A DNA stretch of 64,000 nt from Streptococcus sanguinis SK355 (GTDB taxonomy: Bacteria > Bacillota > Bacilli > Lactobacillales > Streptococcaceae), in the NCBI RefSeq assembly GCF_000212855.1, contig NZ_GL890993.1, positions 1,104,705 to 1,168,704 of the forward strand. The letters are read 5' to 3'. The position numbers and the translations under genes are program-made. Of the stretch, positions 1 through 8,199 are shown piece after piece; position 1 is the first letter of the stretch; each line of letters begins with the position of its first letter. A model generated the notes under the pieces. It made no database searches and was not told the origin of the DNA. It saw nothing but the letters and a program-made list of their open reading frames with translations.

Positions 1-146
1 AAGTGGCAGACATCGTAGAAGATTATCCGATTTTAGAAGAAGCCAGAAAGGTTGCCAGCCAGATTACAGCTGATCCGAACTGGCGGACAGATCCTAATTG
101 GCACTTGATTGCTCTTCATTTGGACAAGCGAGATTACCTAGATTAA
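1..146 (+). CDS. recG: ATP-dependent DNA helicase RecG, C-terminal end (partial)
   Basis: An open frame runs in from the left edge (codons start at base 3) and stops at TAA 144-146, giving about 47 residues that begin VADIVEDYPILEEARKVA and end DKRDYLD. This matches my memory of the extreme C terminus of streptococcal RecG, the helicase that remodels stalled replication forks and branched DNA. None of the helicase motifs is inside the window, so the call rests on the short tail alone. A hairpin with a T-run at 375-401 is the first terminator-like structure downstream. Confidence 0.6.
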   Translation, partial: VADIVEDYPILEEARKVASQITADPNWRTDPNWHLIALHLDKRDYLD

Positions 147-374
147 GAGTTCTTTGGATTAAGTTTCCTGCAAGTTATTTATAAGTAGGCTTTAAGTTTG
201 AGGGATTATACTATTGTCAAATCAAAGAAAGAGGTAGGACCAATGACAATGTAAACATCCCTTAAAATCCTGTAACCAAAGCTTGAAGACTAGAAGACTT
301 GCGAGGTATGAGCCACTCAAAGAAATAGAATAATTTAGAATTTTTTCATCAACAATCTCCTAATAAATCACAAG

Positions 375-401
375 CTTCATCCAATCGGTGAAGTTTTTTT
401 T
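375..401 (+). terminator. Rho-independent terminator candidate downstream of recG
   Basis: CTTCA (375-379) pairs with TGAAG (389-393), extended inside by CC/GG, and eight T residues follow. It lies about 230 bases after the recG stop. Confidence 0.5.
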
Positions 402-480
402 GTATATAATTGAAAAGACTTGTTCATTTCAATTAGTAGATAGAGATTGCTGGACTTCTTTGACTATAAGCTTTCCCTAA

Positions 481-702
481 GAAATCTATAAGAGATTCTT
501 AAGTTTAGGGCTGTATCCTTATATCCAAGTAAGAACAAAAAGATTAGGGATCAAACTTGAGGTCAAACGCCCCAAGAGTTTCGTTTTTGCTCTTAAAGAA
601 TTCATGATAAGCGAGGTAAAAGCTATGAAAGTTACAATCAAAGTCCACTATCCGAAGACATTTAAGCAAGCTCAGAAAATGGAGATGACCTATGGTAAGT
701 GA
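481..702 (+). pseudogene. Open-frame remnant ending in a 25-residue peptide
   Basis: A frame is open from just after a TAA at 478-480 to TGA 700-702 (74 codons) with protein-like composition, rich in K, V and F. The only internal ATG with a ribosome-site-like sequence upstream (GCGAGGT) is at 625, which would give 25 residues beginning MKVTIKVHYP. No full-length start exists and I recognise no family. A decayed gene end or a very small peptide gene are both possible. Confidence 0.25.
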
Positions 703-794
703 TTATATTTTTGAAATTCTAGAGTCTCTGTTTGAGGTTATCTTCTAAGACCAGCGATTCAATGAAGTTTTCCCAGTGTTAGAATATGAAAGAG

Positions 795-824
795 TCAAAA
801 AAGTGCTAAGCAAACTTAGCACTT
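795..824 (-). terminator. Terminator of ansA
   Basis: AAGTGCTAAG (801-810) and CTTAGCACTT (815-824) form a perfect 10-bp stem with a CAAA loop. On the minus strand the stem is followed by a T-run (the A tract at 797-802), as expected for the asparaginase gene, whose stop lies 36 bases upstream in that direction. Confidence 0.8.
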
Positions 825-859
825 CTTGATTTAAAGAAAATAAATAGGGGCTTTTTCTC

Positions 860-1822
860 TCAGCCTTCCATATAATTCCGGAGTTCTTGGTCTTTGAGTC
901 CAGCATTCAGGGCGATGAGCAGTTTGATTCTGGCTTTTTGGGCATTGAGCTCTTTGACGAAGAAGATACCAGCCTGGTGCAGCTGAACGCCGCCACCTTC
1001 ATAAGCATAGACTGGCTCAGCGATCCCGTTAAAGCAGCGAGAGACCAGAGCAATTGGCAGTCCGGCTGCTATCATATCAGCTAGCTTGTCAGCTACTTCC
1101 TTGGGGAGGTTGCCAGCACCGAATGCCTCTATGATGAGGCCGTCTATCTTGTCTAAATCCAGCATATCCAGAAGTTCTGTCTTCATACCCGCATAAGCTG
1201 GAATAATGGGCACCAGACCAGAGATGCTGTTCAAGTCAAAGCGGACTCGAGGCTCCGCTGTCTTAAAATAGAGAATCTCCTGTTTCATAATCAAGCCAAG
1301 CGGTCCGTGAGTCGGTGTCTGGAAGGTGCTGACATTGGTCGTATGGGTCTTGGTTACATACTTGGCAGCATGTGCCTCGTCATTCATAACGACAAGAACG
1401 CCTTTATCGCTGGCTTTTTCATCACTAGCCACCCGCAGGGCTGTCAGGTAGTTATAGACTCCATCGCTCCCCAGCTCATTGGAACTGCGCATAGCTCCGG
1501 TCAGAACGACTGGAATCTTTGGCAACTGCATAGTATCCAGAAAGTAAGCCGTCTCTTCTAAAGTGTCCGTTCCATGAGTAATGACCACTCCGTCAAATTG
1601 GTCAGCGCTGGCTTTGATTTTCTGATAAAGTTTGAGCATATGCTGGGGTGTGATATGAGGACTGGGAATATTAAAAAAGTCAATGACTTCCGTCTCAATC
1701 CCTTCAAGCGGAACTGTCACATGGTTCATAGGGTTATCAGCATTGGTAACGACAGCCCCAGAGCCGTCAGCCTGCATGGAAATGGTTCCTCCTGTGTGCA
1801 GGACCAAGATTTTCTTTGTCAT
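860..1822 (-). CDS. ansA: L-asparaginase (type I-like)
   Basis: Encodes 320 residues, the usual length of the bacterial asparaginase family that hydrolyses L-asparagine to aspartate and ammonia. The two signature blocks are present: the N-terminal nucleophile motif HTGGTIS (residues 9-15) and THGTDTLEETA (from residue 82) carrying the catalytic Thr-Asp pair. There is no signal peptide, so a cytoplasmic enzyme is expected. The start ATG at 1822-1820 follows AAGGAGAG at good spacing. It is transcribed alone and ends in its own hairpin terminator (795-824). It is divergent from the HAD gene at 1991. Confidence 0.92.
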   Translation of the reverse strand: MTKKILVLHTGGTISMQADGSGAVVTNADNPMNHVTVPLEGIETEVIDFFNIPSPHITPQHMLKLYQKIKASADQFDGVVITHGTDTLEETAYFLDTMQLPKIPVVLTGAMRSSNELGSDGVYNYLTALRVASDEKASDKGVLVVMNDEAHAAKYVTKTHTTNVSTFQTPTHGPLGLIMKQEILYFKTAEPRVRFDLNSISGLVPIIPAYAGMKTELLDMLDLDKIDGLIIEAFGAGNLPKEVADKLADMIAAGLPIALVSRCFNGIAEPVYAYEGGGVQLHQAGIFFVKELNAQKARIKLLIALNAGLKDQELRNYMEG

Positions 1823-1990
1823 AAATTCTTTCTCTCCTTGTAGTCATGATGCAGATTCAAAAACTTACATTCTGTTTTCATAGAGTTTTCAATCCTGTTG
1901 CATAGATATTACTCCAGCTTTTCTTTTCTGCAATTCATGTGATTGTATGCCATTTTTGTGTTATAATTTATTGTATCATAAAAGGAAAGA

Positions 1991-3400
1991 ATGAGAAAAT
2001 CAATGGAAGTAAAGGCCGTCTTTTTTGATATTGATGGGACACTGGTCAATGACAGTCGAACGGTTTTGAAATCTACAGAAAAGGCTATTCAGAGTTTAAA
2101 GGAGCAAGGAATATTGGTCGGTTTGGCAACTGGCCGCGGTCCTTTCTTTGTCAAACCTTTTATGGAGCAATTGGACTTAGACTTTGCTGTGACCTATAAT
2201 GGCCAGTATATTTTTTCAAGAGACAGGGTGATTTCTGCCAGTCCCATTGACAAGCAGAGTTTGCGGGATTTAATCGCCTATGCTAAGAAACACCGAAAAG
2301 AAATTTCCTTGGGAACGGCTGAAGCTATGCTGGGCTCAAAGATTATGTCCTTTGGCATGAGCCCGTTCTCCCAGTGGACTAGCCGCTTCATCCCTAAGCG
2401 AATGGCGCGAACGGTCAGTCACGGTTTTAATAAAGTCATCAGCAAGGCCCTGCCCCAGCATGAAAAGGATCTCCTGCAGCTGATTCAGGAGCCGATTTAT
2501 CAAGCTTTGATTTTGGCCAGCCCAGAAGAAAGCCGTAAGATTGAAGCAGACTTCCCTGATTTGAAATTTACCCGTAGCAGCCCCTATGCGGTCGATATTA
2601 TCAATAAAGACACATCTAAGCTAGAGGGGATTCGCCGAGTCGGCAAGGAATATGGTTTTGACATTCATCAGGTCATGGCCTTCGGTGACTCTGACAATGA
2701 CTTGGAAATGCTATCGGGAGTTGGCCTGTCCATTGCTATGGGAAATGGAACTAGCTCGGTCAAGGAAGTGGCCAAGCACACAACCACCAGCAATAGTCAG
2801 GATGGGATCCACAAGGCTCTGGAGCATTTTGGTATCCTAGCTAGGGAAAAGGTCTTTACCAGCAGCGACCATCACTTTAATAAGGTTAAAGAGTTTCATA
2901 GTGTCATGGATGAAAGCACTCAGGAAGAACCGATTGCTTGGTCGCCTGAGGACGCTCGCTATCGGGCAGGCTTCAAACTGGAAGAGCTGGTCGAGTTTCT
3001 GCGAGCAGCTAGTAAGTCTGAGGAAGACTTTGACAGCTCTGTAGCCTATCTCCATCAAGCGCTTGACAAGGCTGCCGACAAGGTTCGCTCCAAGAGTCAG
3101 GCTGAGGTTTCTCTAGTCGGTCAGGTAGATGCCTTGATTGATACTCTATACTTCACTTATGGCAGTTTTGTCCTGATGGGAGTGGATCCAGAGCAGCTGT
3201 TCGATATTGTCCATCGGGCTAATATGGGCAAAATTTTCCCAGACGGGAAGGCTCACTTTGACCCCATCACTCATAAAATCCTCAAACCAGATGACTGGGA
3301 AGAAAAATACGCTCCCGAAGGAGCTATCAAAGAAGAACTGGAACGACAGATTCAGGCCTACCAACGTACCATAGAGCAGAAAGAAGAAAACAAAGAATAA
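1991..3400 (+). CDS. HAD-IIB (Cof-type) phosphatase fused to a MazG/PRA-PH-like domain
   Basis: Encodes 469 residues with two parts. Residues 1-280 are a Cof-type HAD hydrolase: nucleophile motif FFDIDGTL (D13/D15) and the metal-binding GDSDND near residue 233. Members dephosphorylate sugar phosphates or flavin intermediates, substrate unknown here. Residues about 300-455 resemble an all-alpha NTP pyrophosphohydrolase: a KLEELVEFL helix and a GQVDALIDTL helix supply the acidic residues. The HAD part alone is a complete enzyme, so this is a fusion. The start at 1991 follows AAAGGAAAG; ATG 2003 is an alternative. A TATAAT lies at 1962-1967. The MazG-like reading is an inference from helix pattern. 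Confidence 0.8.
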   Translation: MRKSMEVKAVFFDIDGTLVNDSRTVLKSTEKAIQSLKEQGILVGLATGRGPFFVKPFMEQLDLDFAVTYNGQYIFSRDRVISASPIDKQSLRDLIAYAKKHRKEISLGTAEAMLGSKIMSFGMSPFSQWTSRFIPKRMARTVSHGFNKVISKALPQHEKDLLQLIQEPIYQALILASPEESRKIEADFPDLKFTRSSPYAVDIINKDTSKLEGIRRVGKEYGFDIHQVMAFGDSDNDLEMLSGVGLSIAMGNGTSSVKEVAKHTTTSNSQDGIHKALEHFGILAREKVFTSSDHHFNKVKEFHSVMDESTQEEPIAWSPEDARYRAGFKLEELVEFLRAASKSEEDFDSSVAYLHQALDKAADKVRSKSQAEVSLVGQVDALIDTLYFTYGSFVLMGVDPEQLFDIVHRANMGKIFPDGKAHFDPITHKILKPDDWEEKYAPEGAIKEELERQIQAYQRTIEQKEENKE

Positions 3401-3408
3401 ATGTTTGA

Positions 3409-3435
3409 AGAGCAGAAAATTTTTGCTCTTTTTTT
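3409..3435 (+). terminator. Terminator after the HAD fusion gene
   Basis: AGAGCA (3409-3414) pairs with TGCTCT (3424-3429) and is followed by a run of T residues. Confidence 0.75.
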
Positions 3436-3444
3436 ATTTTATGG

Positions 3445-3450
3445 TACAAT
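3445..3450 (+). promoter_or_regulatory. Promoter -10 of the LXG toxin operon
   Basis: TACAAT preceded by TGG (extended -10 form). The best -35 is only TTGCTC at 3423-3428 with 16-bp spacing, overlapping the upstream terminator. The first gene starts 28 bases downstream. Confidence 0.5.
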
Positions 3451-3477
3451 AAGAAAAAAATGTAAAGGAGAGGACTG

Positions 3478-3828
3478 ATGGATCAATACCAAGTTAAGAG
3501 CGACCTATCAACAGCAGCCCGTCATGCAACAGCAATCGGGGATGCAAACTTCCTACAGATGATGGCTATTACTCGTGATTCGCAGACAACTGTTGCTGGA
3601 AATTCTAATGCAAATGCAGGGATTTCACATGTTGAAAGCTTACAAGGGCAGCTCGGGGCACACATTACAAGTATTATTCAGAATGTTCATAGTGTAGCAG
3701 CAGAGTTTGAGGATAAGGATGCTATGATTCGTCAAAGTCTGACTACTAACTATTTACCGCCTAAAAAGGAACCGACAGTCACTAAAAAAGATTTAGGTCT
3801 GAATACCTTGACTGCTTTGGAGGAATAA
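3478..3828 (+). CDS. LXG-associated targeting factor Lap1-like (DUF3130/TIGR04197 family)
   Basis: A 116-residue, mostly helical protein with no signal peptide, first gene of the toxin operon, behind AAAGGAGAGGA. Its size, position before a second small helical protein and an LXG toxin, and an FxxxD motif (FEDKD, about residues 78-82) match the Lap1 type of type VIIb targeting factors, which bind the LXG domain and carry the export signal (established for S. intermedius toxins). The TIGR04197 effector family name describes the same proteins. The assignment is from layout and motif; I did not run a profile search. Confidence 0.75.
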   Translation: MDQYQVKSDLSTAARHATAIGDANFLQMMAITRDSQTTVAGNSNANAGISHVESLQGQLGAHITSIIQNVHSVAAEFEDKDAMIRQSLTTNYLPPKKEPTVTKKDLGLNTLTALEE

Positions 3829-3831
3829 TCC

Positions 3832-4179
3832 ATGCAGGAAGATAAGCGGTGGACTGCCTTGTTGGCCAAGGAGCGGAGGCTTGCTGATCATGAATGGGAA
3901 CTCTATCAAAAGTTGGGACAGGCAAAAGCTCAAGAAGAAGATGTATTATGTCAGTTGGATTCTATGGGGGCATGGTTTCGTGATCTGTCTTATGATTTCG
4001 AAGGAAGCCGATATTACAGTAAGATAGCAGACTGTCAGCTAGATTTTTCTCATCAAAGCAGACAGCTAAAGCTTGATATAGAGGATCAGATACAAAAATT
4101 GCGGAAAGACCATCAAAATGCAGAAAATCAGCTAGAGGAAGTCTACAAAGAGAAGCGTGCCTTAGCTGTCGAGGAGTAA
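3832..4179 (+). CDS. LXG-associated factor Lap2-like (DUF3958-type coiled-coil protein)
   Basis: A 115-residue, strongly charged and helical protein that looks like a continuous coiled coil (heptad-like repeats of L, K, E and Q through most of its length). It starts 3 bases after the Lap1-like stop and ends 2 bases before the LXG toxin, so translation of the three is likely coupled. In known LXG operons the second small gene encodes the partner that helps fold or dimerise the LXG domain before export. I infer the same role here. No transmembrane segment or signal peptide is visible. Confidence 0.7.
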   Translation: MQEDKRWTALLAKERRLADHEWELYQKLGQAKAQEEDVLCQLDSMGAWFRDLSYDFEGSRYYSKIADCQLDFSHQSRQLKLDIEDQIQKLRKDHQNAENQLEEVYKEKRALAVEE

Positions 4180-4181
4180 AG

Positions 4182-5999
4182 ATGAGTATTGATATGTATT
4201 TAGAAGCTGCTCGAACGCAGGCAGAAAGCCTTGGGCGAGCGGTTGAACAATGTTTGGGGCAGAATCTTAAATTAATAAGCGTTTTATCAGCTTTTCATAA
4301 TGAGGATGAACTAACAGGTAAAGCCTATGATTCTGCCAAAAATCATGTTGTTGGAACTGTCATCCCGATTGTTCAGGGAGTCATTCTCTATCAGGAAGCG
4401 ATAGCCTTAGCTTGTCAAAATTTTGTTAGTAATTACACAGCAGAAGTAGATGGTAAGAGCTGGCGCCAATCAGAACTGGAAGAGAAAATTCGTTTTGCAG
4501 AACAGCAACTGGCAGAGTTGGAACGCAAATCGCAACTCTATTCAAATAATAAGGGTATGTCTATTGTGGATTTCAGTGCTTCCATCACTGTTGCAGAAAG
4601 TGCTAAGGAAGTCTTCCAAGAAATTTTGGACAATTTGCTTGCCTTCAATGACAGTTCACCAACTATCTTCGCGGAGGCTGAGTCTTACTTGGCAGCCGCA
4701 TCTACGGGTCTATCTCAGGCAGGTCAGAGCTGGGATGCGTCGACTCAGACTTATCTCTCTCCGCGCCGAGATGCTGATCTCAGCTGGAAAGGTACCATCA
4801 ATACTGGATGGACTAAGCGGCAGGAGATGATTGAGGAAGTAAAAAGACAAAATGCCTCAATGACGTTAGAGGAGAAGATAGCCAGCCTTTCGCGAGAACA
4901 GATTGAAAAAGAGTATCCTAGGATTGTAGAGGCATATTGGAATAATGAGATTTTTGACTATCGCTGGCGTGGGAAATTCACTCAAAAGGAGATAAAAGAA
5001 GTAGACCTGGTTATTGAGCGCTATAAAAAATCCTTGGAAGAAAATCCGGGCTTAAGAAAAGATATTTTAGCCAAGGTAGATCCCTTTTTCAAAGCAAAGA
5101 TTGACCGAATGAACCAGAAGGAGCTGGAAGAATATTATCCTGGATTAAAATTTAGTCCTATAGCTCCGCTTCTAGATCATAACTATTATTCATCTGAAAC
5201 AGATCAAGCAAATGATATATATTTGGTTGCTCGCTATCAAGAATTGGATAGCCAAAATCCTATCAGCAAACACGATCCTAACTTCGAGCAAAAACGTTTT
5301 GAATATATCTCTAGAACGGGCCTTGATCCAGTCACAGGCAAAGAGGCTGATAAGGAGCTCCTGAATTATGCCACAAACTATACCAAGTACGCACCTGGTA
5401 TAAAAGCGGGTTATGACTTCCTAATGGTAGGGGCAGCAGCTTGGAGTACTCGGGCTTATAATAAGGATTTACAAACACAAAGGGCTGACACCCAGATTAA
5501 TAAGTATTATCAGATTAAGGATGCGGTAAGGACTCAGAGCGTGGGGAGTCAGCCAGTGGTTGAGATTAAAACCTACAGTATGGATGATTTAGCGAATCTT
5601 AAACACACAGAGAACTTTACTGAGAAGTCTAAGATTCACATTTTTGAAGGTGATATAAATAAAAAAGGTCAATCAGGAGGTTATCATTATGATATGGTTG
5701 AAGGGACGTCTGGAAATATTATCGAGGGTACGAAAGGCTCTGTTTTAAATGATGCTGGGGTTTATGAAGCGAAAGTTGAAGTAAATGGCATTCCTAAAAA
5801 AGCAAATGGAGGCTATTCAACTTTCTTTCCTGACCATATGAGCCCGCAGGAGGTTGTGGATGCTATTAATGAGGCGTATTCTAATAAAGTTTTAGCTCAT
5901 GGTAATAAGTACATTGGAAAAAGTAGTAATGGATTAAAGATTGGAATGTATATAAGAGAATCTGATGGAAAGATTATCTCAGCATTCCCAATGGAATAA
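4182..5999 (+). CDS. LXG-domain type VII secreted toxin with C-terminal EndoU nuclease domain
   Basis: Encodes 605 residues. Residues 1-200 form a helical LXG-type export domain. A middle helical region leads to the conserved linker, residues 362-460, encoded by repeat copy A. The C-terminal 140 residues look like a bacterial EndoU ribonuclease: His486 in KIHIFEGD, His502 in GGYHYD, Lys531 in YEAKVEVNG, then GGYSTFFPDHMS. The His-His gap of 16 equals that of XendoU (H162/H178). EndoU domains cleave RNA, so the toxin probably kills or inhibits competitors after type VIIb secretion. No secretion machinery lies in the window. The likely immunity gene follows at once. The frame is intact from the start ATG behind GAGGAG. 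Confidence 0.85.
   Translation: MSIDMYLEAARTQAESLGRAVEQCLGQNLKLISVLSAFHNEDELTGKAYDSAKNHVVGTVIPIVQGVILYQEAIALACQNFVSNYTAEVDGKSWRQSELEEKIRFAEQQLAELERKSQLYSNNKGMSIVDFSASITVAESAKEVFQEILDNLLAFNDSSPTIFAEAESYLAAASTGLSQAGQSWDASTQTYLSPRRDADLSWKGTINTGWTKRQEMIEEVKRQNASMTLEEKIASLSREQIEKEYPRIVEAYWNNEIFDYRWRGKFTQKEIKEVDLVIERYKKSLEENPGLRKDILAKVDPFFKAKIDRMNQKELEEYYPGLKFSPIAPLLDHNYYSSETDQANDIYLVARYQELDSQNPISKHDPNFEQKRFEYISRTGLDPVTGKEADKELLNYATNYTKYAPGIKAGYDFLMVGAAAWSTRAYNKDLQTQRADTQINKYYQIKDAVRTQSVGSQPVVEIKTYSMDDLANLKHTENFTEKSKIHIFEGDINKKGQSGGYHYDMVEGTSGNIIEGTKGSVLNDAGVYEAKVEVNGIPKKANGGYSTFFPDHMSPQEVVDAINEAYSNKVLAHGNKYIGKSSNGLKIGMYIRESDGKIISAFPME
5265..5562 (+). repeat. Linker repeat copy A (298 bp), inside the intact toxin gene
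   Basis: Encodes residues 362-460 of the LXG toxin. The same block, of identical 298-bp length and high identity, recurs at 6465-6762 and 8200-8497, each time immediately before a different toxin-like C terminus. Confidence 0.9.
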
Positions 6000-6021
6000 A
6001 ATGAATTTAGAGGTAAGGTTA

Positions 6022-6402
6022 ATGGAGAGAACATATTCAGTTTTGGTTTTTGGAAATGAAGAAAATGACATAATGTTAGTTTTGAAGTTTACAGATCAAA
6101 AATTTCAATCGTTGTCAGACTTTTTAAATTCTGAGGTTCATAATTTTTACCCTCATATTTATAAAGAATTGAAAGCAGTTGTTACTGGTCAAAAAGAAGA
6201 ATCAGACTTTGGCGGTAATATGCTAAATATTGATATAGGTAAAGAAGAAACAGAAGTATACTATCAAATGGATGATGAGAGCCTTGGGGAACCTTGCTTT
6301 ATTTCAACTGATCAACTATATAAATTAGTTATTGAGTGGAAAGAAATGGAAGAAAAAATGTACAGAGGGGAAGATATTTTTCCAGTGATCTTAGAAGATT
6401 GA
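6022..6402 (+). CDS. Probable immunity protein for the EndoU toxin
   Basis: A 126-residue acidic protein directly after the EndoU toxin; position and size are those of a cognate immunity protein that would block the RNase in the producing cell. I chose ATG 6022 because AGAGG lies 8 bases upstream; ATG 6001, two bases after the toxin stop, is the other plausible start. The frame also stays open back into the toxin gene (ATG 5965), which I discount. I recognise no named family. The last 13 codons and the downstream 60 bases recur at 8099-8199, showing that another copy of this gene end once lay there. Confidence 0.6.
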   Translation: MERTYSVLVFGNEENDIMLVLKFTDQKFQSLSDFLNSEVHNFYPHIYKELKAVVTGQKEESDFGGNMLNIDIGKEETEVYYQMDDESLGEPCFISTDQLYKLVIEWKEMEEKMYRGEDIFPVILED

Positions 6403-6464
6403 TATAGTATAAAGAATTTAGGGTAGGATGCTTTCCTTGCCCTTTTCGTATCATAGATTTTTTA

Positions 6465-6762
6465 AGCAAACACGATCCTAACTTTGAGCAAAAACGTTTT
6501 GACTATATCGCTGAAATGGGCCTTGATCCAGTCACAAACAAAGAGGCTGATAAGGAACTCCTGAATTATGCAACAAACTATACCAAGTATGCACCGAGTA
6601 TAAAAGCGGGTTATGACTTCCTAATGGTAGGAACAGCAGCTTGGAGTACTCGGGCTTATAATAAGGATATACAAATACAAAGGGCCGATGCCCAGATTAA
6701 TGAGTATTATAAGATTAAGGATGAGGTGAGAAATTCGAGTGTGGGGAGTCAGCCGGTGGTTG
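6465..6762 (+). repeat. Linker repeat copy B (298 bp), heading the second cassette
   Basis: Starts at AGCAAACACGATCC and ends at the GTGGTTG shared by all copies. Similarity with copy C extends further, upstream to 6365 (end of an immunity gene) and downstream to about 6790. Confidence 0.9.
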
Positions 6763-7175
6763 GTCCTCAACTTCCATCAAAGAATTGGACACTAGAATTG
6801 CCGGAAGTTGAAACTAAGACAATTATGGGAAGTCAGTCGATGGTGTCGGAGATTAATCTAGGAGGGAATACTGATGCTCCTGCTATAAACACTGGAGGCG
6901 TAGAAGTTTCCAATAATTTGAAGTTTAATTTGAATGATATAGATAGCTTTGATAACGCGAATATTAAAAGTGTTGAGGCTTTTTTAGACAATGAACTTCA
7001 AGGTTATAGGAAAGCGCCTTTGAAAAGGGGCGATGGAGCGAGATATTATGACGGTAAAGGAAATTCATGGCAATTAAATTATGGATATGAGAATGCGACA
7101 GATAATATACATGGAAAGCCATATTTGAAGACTACCTATAATGGGGAAATTGTTAGAATTCCATTACAAAAATAA
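6465..7175 (+). pseudogene. Orphan toxin C-terminal cassette 2 (linker plus unassigned toxin domain)
   Basis: The frame continues from linker copy B to TAA 7173-7175 with no break. The first ATG is at 6516 (219 residues from there), without a ribosome site, and no LXG domain precedes it, so this is a detached cassette rather than an expressed toxin. The last 80 residues carry a compact domain with GDGARYYDGKGNSWQ, then GKPYLKTTYNGE and a final RIPL. This looks like a small polymorphic-toxin effector domain, perhaps RNase-like, but I cannot name the family. It could become active by recombination through the shared linker. Confidence 0.7.
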
Positions 7176-7186
7176 AGGAAATTAAG

Positions 7187-7510
7187 ATGGATAAAATAGA
7201 TTTAATTGAATTACTACAATCATTTTTAGAAGAAGATGCAATAGTGAGTAGAATATTTTCATACTTTTGCCTAAAGAAAAATTATAACATTACTTTATTG
7301 AATGATATTATCTCAATTGGATTGAGAGAGAATATACTTATTATTATTAATTCTAGCGATGAGCAAATTGAATACGACCGTATTGAATGGAAAAAAGATA
7401 ATACTTATCAGGAAGTGGTTTTTAGAAATCCAGAAAAATATGTTCCAGTTTTGTTTTCAGAAGCTATTTTAATTCCTGAGCCTTTCTCACAATTTTTAAA
7501 GTCTTGTTGA
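7187..7510 (+). CDS. Probable immunity protein for cassette 2
   Basis: A 107-residue acidic protein starting 12 bases after the cassette 2 stop behind AAGGAAAT. Gene order (toxin end, then small acidic gene) is the usual toxin/immunity pairing, so it probably neutralises the RIPL-ending domain. No signal peptide or membrane segment is visible, and I recognise no family. Base composition is very AT-rich, lower in GC than the housekeeping genes around the island, which fits acquired DNA. Confidence 0.55.
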   Translation: MDKIDLIELLQSFLEEDAIVSRIFSYFCLKKNYNITLLNDIISIGLRENILIIINSSDEQIEYDRIEWKKDNTYQEVVFRNPEKYVPVLFSEAILIPEPFSQFLKSC

Positions 7511-7570
7511 GTGAATTGTATTTATGAAAGATAAGGGTGTCTTAGATACTTACTAATAAAGAGGTAAATT

Positions 7571-7993
7571 ATGAACAAAACAGAATTTAAAAAGATTGTT
7601 GGCGAAATTTTGAAATCACAAGTTTTTGCTTATGAAAATAAATATTATACATTTGAAAATACTGATTTAAAGGTATTTGTTGGCTTTCAAAAATCTAACT
7701 TTGAGAACTCTTTTTATATCAATTACGGCTTTTTGATCAAAGGCATTTATGATGGGAAATTACCTCCATATAAACAAGGTTTGGAAGACTTTGGTGGCAG
7801 ATTTATTTATCAGGACCTAGATAGCTATAATCTAGAGAAGATAACCTCAGAAAGTTTGGTGGCTTCTATTAATAGTAATATCAAAATGTTGATTCAGCCT
7901 GCTTTTGATGATGGATTAGCAAATTATTTTGAGTTGTACCCTCACTTCAAGTTTCTTTGTAAAAAACGTGTGAAAGAATATCTAGGCTTCTAA
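7571..7993 (+). CDS. DUF4304-like protein, likely orphan immunity protein
   Basis: Encodes 140 residues starting MNKTEFKKIVGEIL behind AGAGGT. The opening helix, a following KSNFENSFYINYGF strand block and the total length resemble DUF4304 proteins, which occur in toxin/immunity islands. No toxin domain stands directly before it, so it may be an immunity gene retained after loss of its toxin. Its first 33 codons are duplicated at 8000-8098 in a chimeric fragment. Confidence 0.55.
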   Translation: MNKTEFKKIVGEILKSQVFAYENKYYTFENTDLKVFVGFQKSNFENSFYINYGFLIKGIYDGKLPPYKQGLEDFGGRFIYQDLDSYNLEKITSESLVASINSNIKMLIQPAFDDGLANYFELYPHFKFLCKKRVKEYLGF

Positions 7994-7999
7994 TTTTTA

Positions 8000-8122
8000 A
8001 TGAATAATACAGAATTCAAAAAAATTGTTGGCGAAACTTTGAAATCACAATGTTTTGCTTATGAAAATAAATATTATACATTTGAAAATACTGATTTAGA
8101 GGGGAAGATATTTTTCCCGTAA
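8000..8122 (+). pseudogene. Chimeric fragment: start of the DUF4304-like gene joined to an immunity-gene end
   Basis: A 40-residue frame begins MNNTEFKKIVGETLKSQ, a near copy of the first 33 codons at 7571, then switches at about 8098 to the sequence that ends the EndoU immunity gene (compare 6365-6402) and stops out of that gene's frame. This is the scar of a deletion or recombination between two immunity genes. It is unlikely to encode a working protein. Confidence 0.75.
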
Positions 8123-8199
8123 TCTTAGAAGATTGAACTAGTATAAAGAAATTGGGGTAAGAGTGATTTCCTTGCCCTTTTCGCATCATAAATTTGTTA

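Larger units (their letters stand above)
147..859. other. Gene-poor gap between recG and ansA
   Basis: About 710 bases hold no intact gene. The supportable contents are a terminator hairpin near 375, the open remnant at 481-702 and the ansA terminator at 795-824. The rest is AT-rich with frequent stops on both strands and looks like decayed sequence. Confidence 0.5.

Noticed and set aside
5965..6021. An upstream start for the EndoU immunity gene inside the toxin gene.
   Set aside because: It would overlap the toxin by 35 bases with no ribosome site; ATG 6022 has AGAGG at good spacing.
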